A stretch of 5,149 bases of DNA from Clostridiales bacterium (GTDB taxonomy: Bacteria > Bacillota > Clostridia > Christensenellales > Aristaeellaceae), in NCBI GenBank assembly GCA_012513735.1, contig JAAZBR010000110.1, positions 1-5,149 of the forward strand, read 5' to 3'. Numbering within the stretch: position 1 is the first letter of the stretch; every line of letters begins with the position of its first letter. A model generated the notes under the pieces. It was given only the letters and a program-made list of their open reading frames with translations. It did not search any database and was not told the DNA's origin. The position numbers and the translations under genes were made by a program. Positions 4,677 through 5,149 of this stretch are shown one piece after another.

Positions 4677-5149
4677 ATGAAGAAGCTATTGTCCCTGATG
4701 ATGGTGCTGTGCCTGTTGCTGGGCGCCACCGCTGCCCTGGCCGAGGCCGACAAGAAGGAACTGGACATCCGTGCCCTGATTTGGAAGTATGACGACACCT
4801 ATGGCTCCACCGTCCGCGCCGGCATGGAGAACTGGGTCAAGGAGTATGAGAAGGAACTGGGCCTGAAGATCAACTTCAAGATGTATGACGCAGCGGATGA
4901 CATGGCCAAACAGATTGAGCAGGCTACCATCCTGACCTCCGAGAAGCCGGACTTTGTCATCATCAACCTGGCGGAAGTCACCAACGGCCAGGTGCTGGTG
5001 GACATGTTCAAGCAGGCGGACATCCCCTTCCTGTTCTACAACAAGCAGCCTTCCGAGGATACCGTCCAGTCCGTGCTGGTGGACACCGGCACCATCTTCA
5101 TCGGCACCCTGGCCCGCCAGGCCGGCGACATGCAGGGCGAGATCCTGGC
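4677..5149 (+). CDS. Galactose/glucose-type sugar ABC transporter substrate-binding protein, N-terminal part
   Basis: The first 157 codons of an exported sugar-binding protein, cut by the window edge; family members are about 330-360 residues. Residues 1-22 are a signal peptide: KK, a hydrophobic stretch, then ALA before EADKK, a good signal peptidase I site. No lipobox cysteine precedes the mature part; the only cysteine (C12) lies inside the hydrophobic core. The mature sequence closely follows E. coli MglB: IWKYDDTY (35-42), MAKQIEQ (76-82), FVIINLAE (93-100), IPFLFYNKQP (116-125), and G-x(2)-QGE (150-155 region). From memory of the MglB-sugar structure, ligand contacts Asp14, Phe16 and Asn91 correspond to D40, Y42 and N97, so a pyranose ligand is likely. 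The usual NKEP is NKQP and the usual GTD is GTL (142-144). Lysine codons are 12 AAG to 1 AAA, and CTG, ATC and GCC are favoured, suggesting high expression. It probably heads an ABC operon (ATPase and permease genes beyond the edge) that imports the sugar used by the upstream enzymes. Confidence 0.87.
   Translation, partial: MKKLLSLMMVLCLLLGATAALAEADKKELDIRALIWKYDDTYGSTVRAGMENWVKEYEKELGLKINFKMYDAADDMAKQIEQATILTSEKPDFVIINLAEVTNGQVLVDMFKQADIPFLFYNKQPSEDTVQSVLVDTGTIFIGTLARQAGDMQGEIL

Overview
The window looks like part of a sugar-catabolism and sugar-uptake locus from a GC-rich, low-oxygen Bacillota (Clostridia-type) bacterium. The pointers are strong AGGAGG-like ribosome sites, near-consensus sigma-A promoters with 17-base spacers, dense gene packing and a Clostridia-like signal peptide. 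A Christensenellales or Oscillospirales-like gut organism is my guess; nothing here fixes the taxon.

Layout. A leftward gene (1-360, cut by the left edge) encodes the N-terminal part of a DUF4432, galactose-mutarotase-like protein. A 177-base divergent control region (361-537) follows, with two back-to-back promoters whose -35 boxes are only 20 bases apart. The rightward promoter drives a tight three-gene operon: an L-fucose/L-arabinose isomerase-fold enzyme (538-1938), an FGGY-family sugar kinase (1971-3479, GTG start) and a class II zinc aldolase of the GatY/KbaY/Fba type (3476-4381, overlapping the kinase by 4 bases). A 295-base intergenic region (4382-4676) holds a perfect 12-bp hairpin, a second palindrome next to a T6 tract, and a strong extended -10 promoter. 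That promoter serves a galactose/glucose-type periplasmic-binding protein (4677-5149, cut by the right edge), probably the first gene of an ABC transporter operon.

How the genes could work together (inference). The binding protein captures a pyranose sugar for import. The mutarotase-like protein equilibrates its anomers. The isomerase makes the ketose and the FGGY kinase phosphorylates it. The aldolase then splits the ketose phosphate into dihydroxyacetone phosphate and an aldehyde. This is the logic of the fucose and rhamnose pathways, but the aldolase comes from the fructose/tagatose-bisphosphate aldolase family instead of the AraD/FucA family. The sugar cannot be named from sequence alone. 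No RNA genes, insertion sequences, CRISPR arrays or broken genes were seen, and no regulator is encoded in the window.
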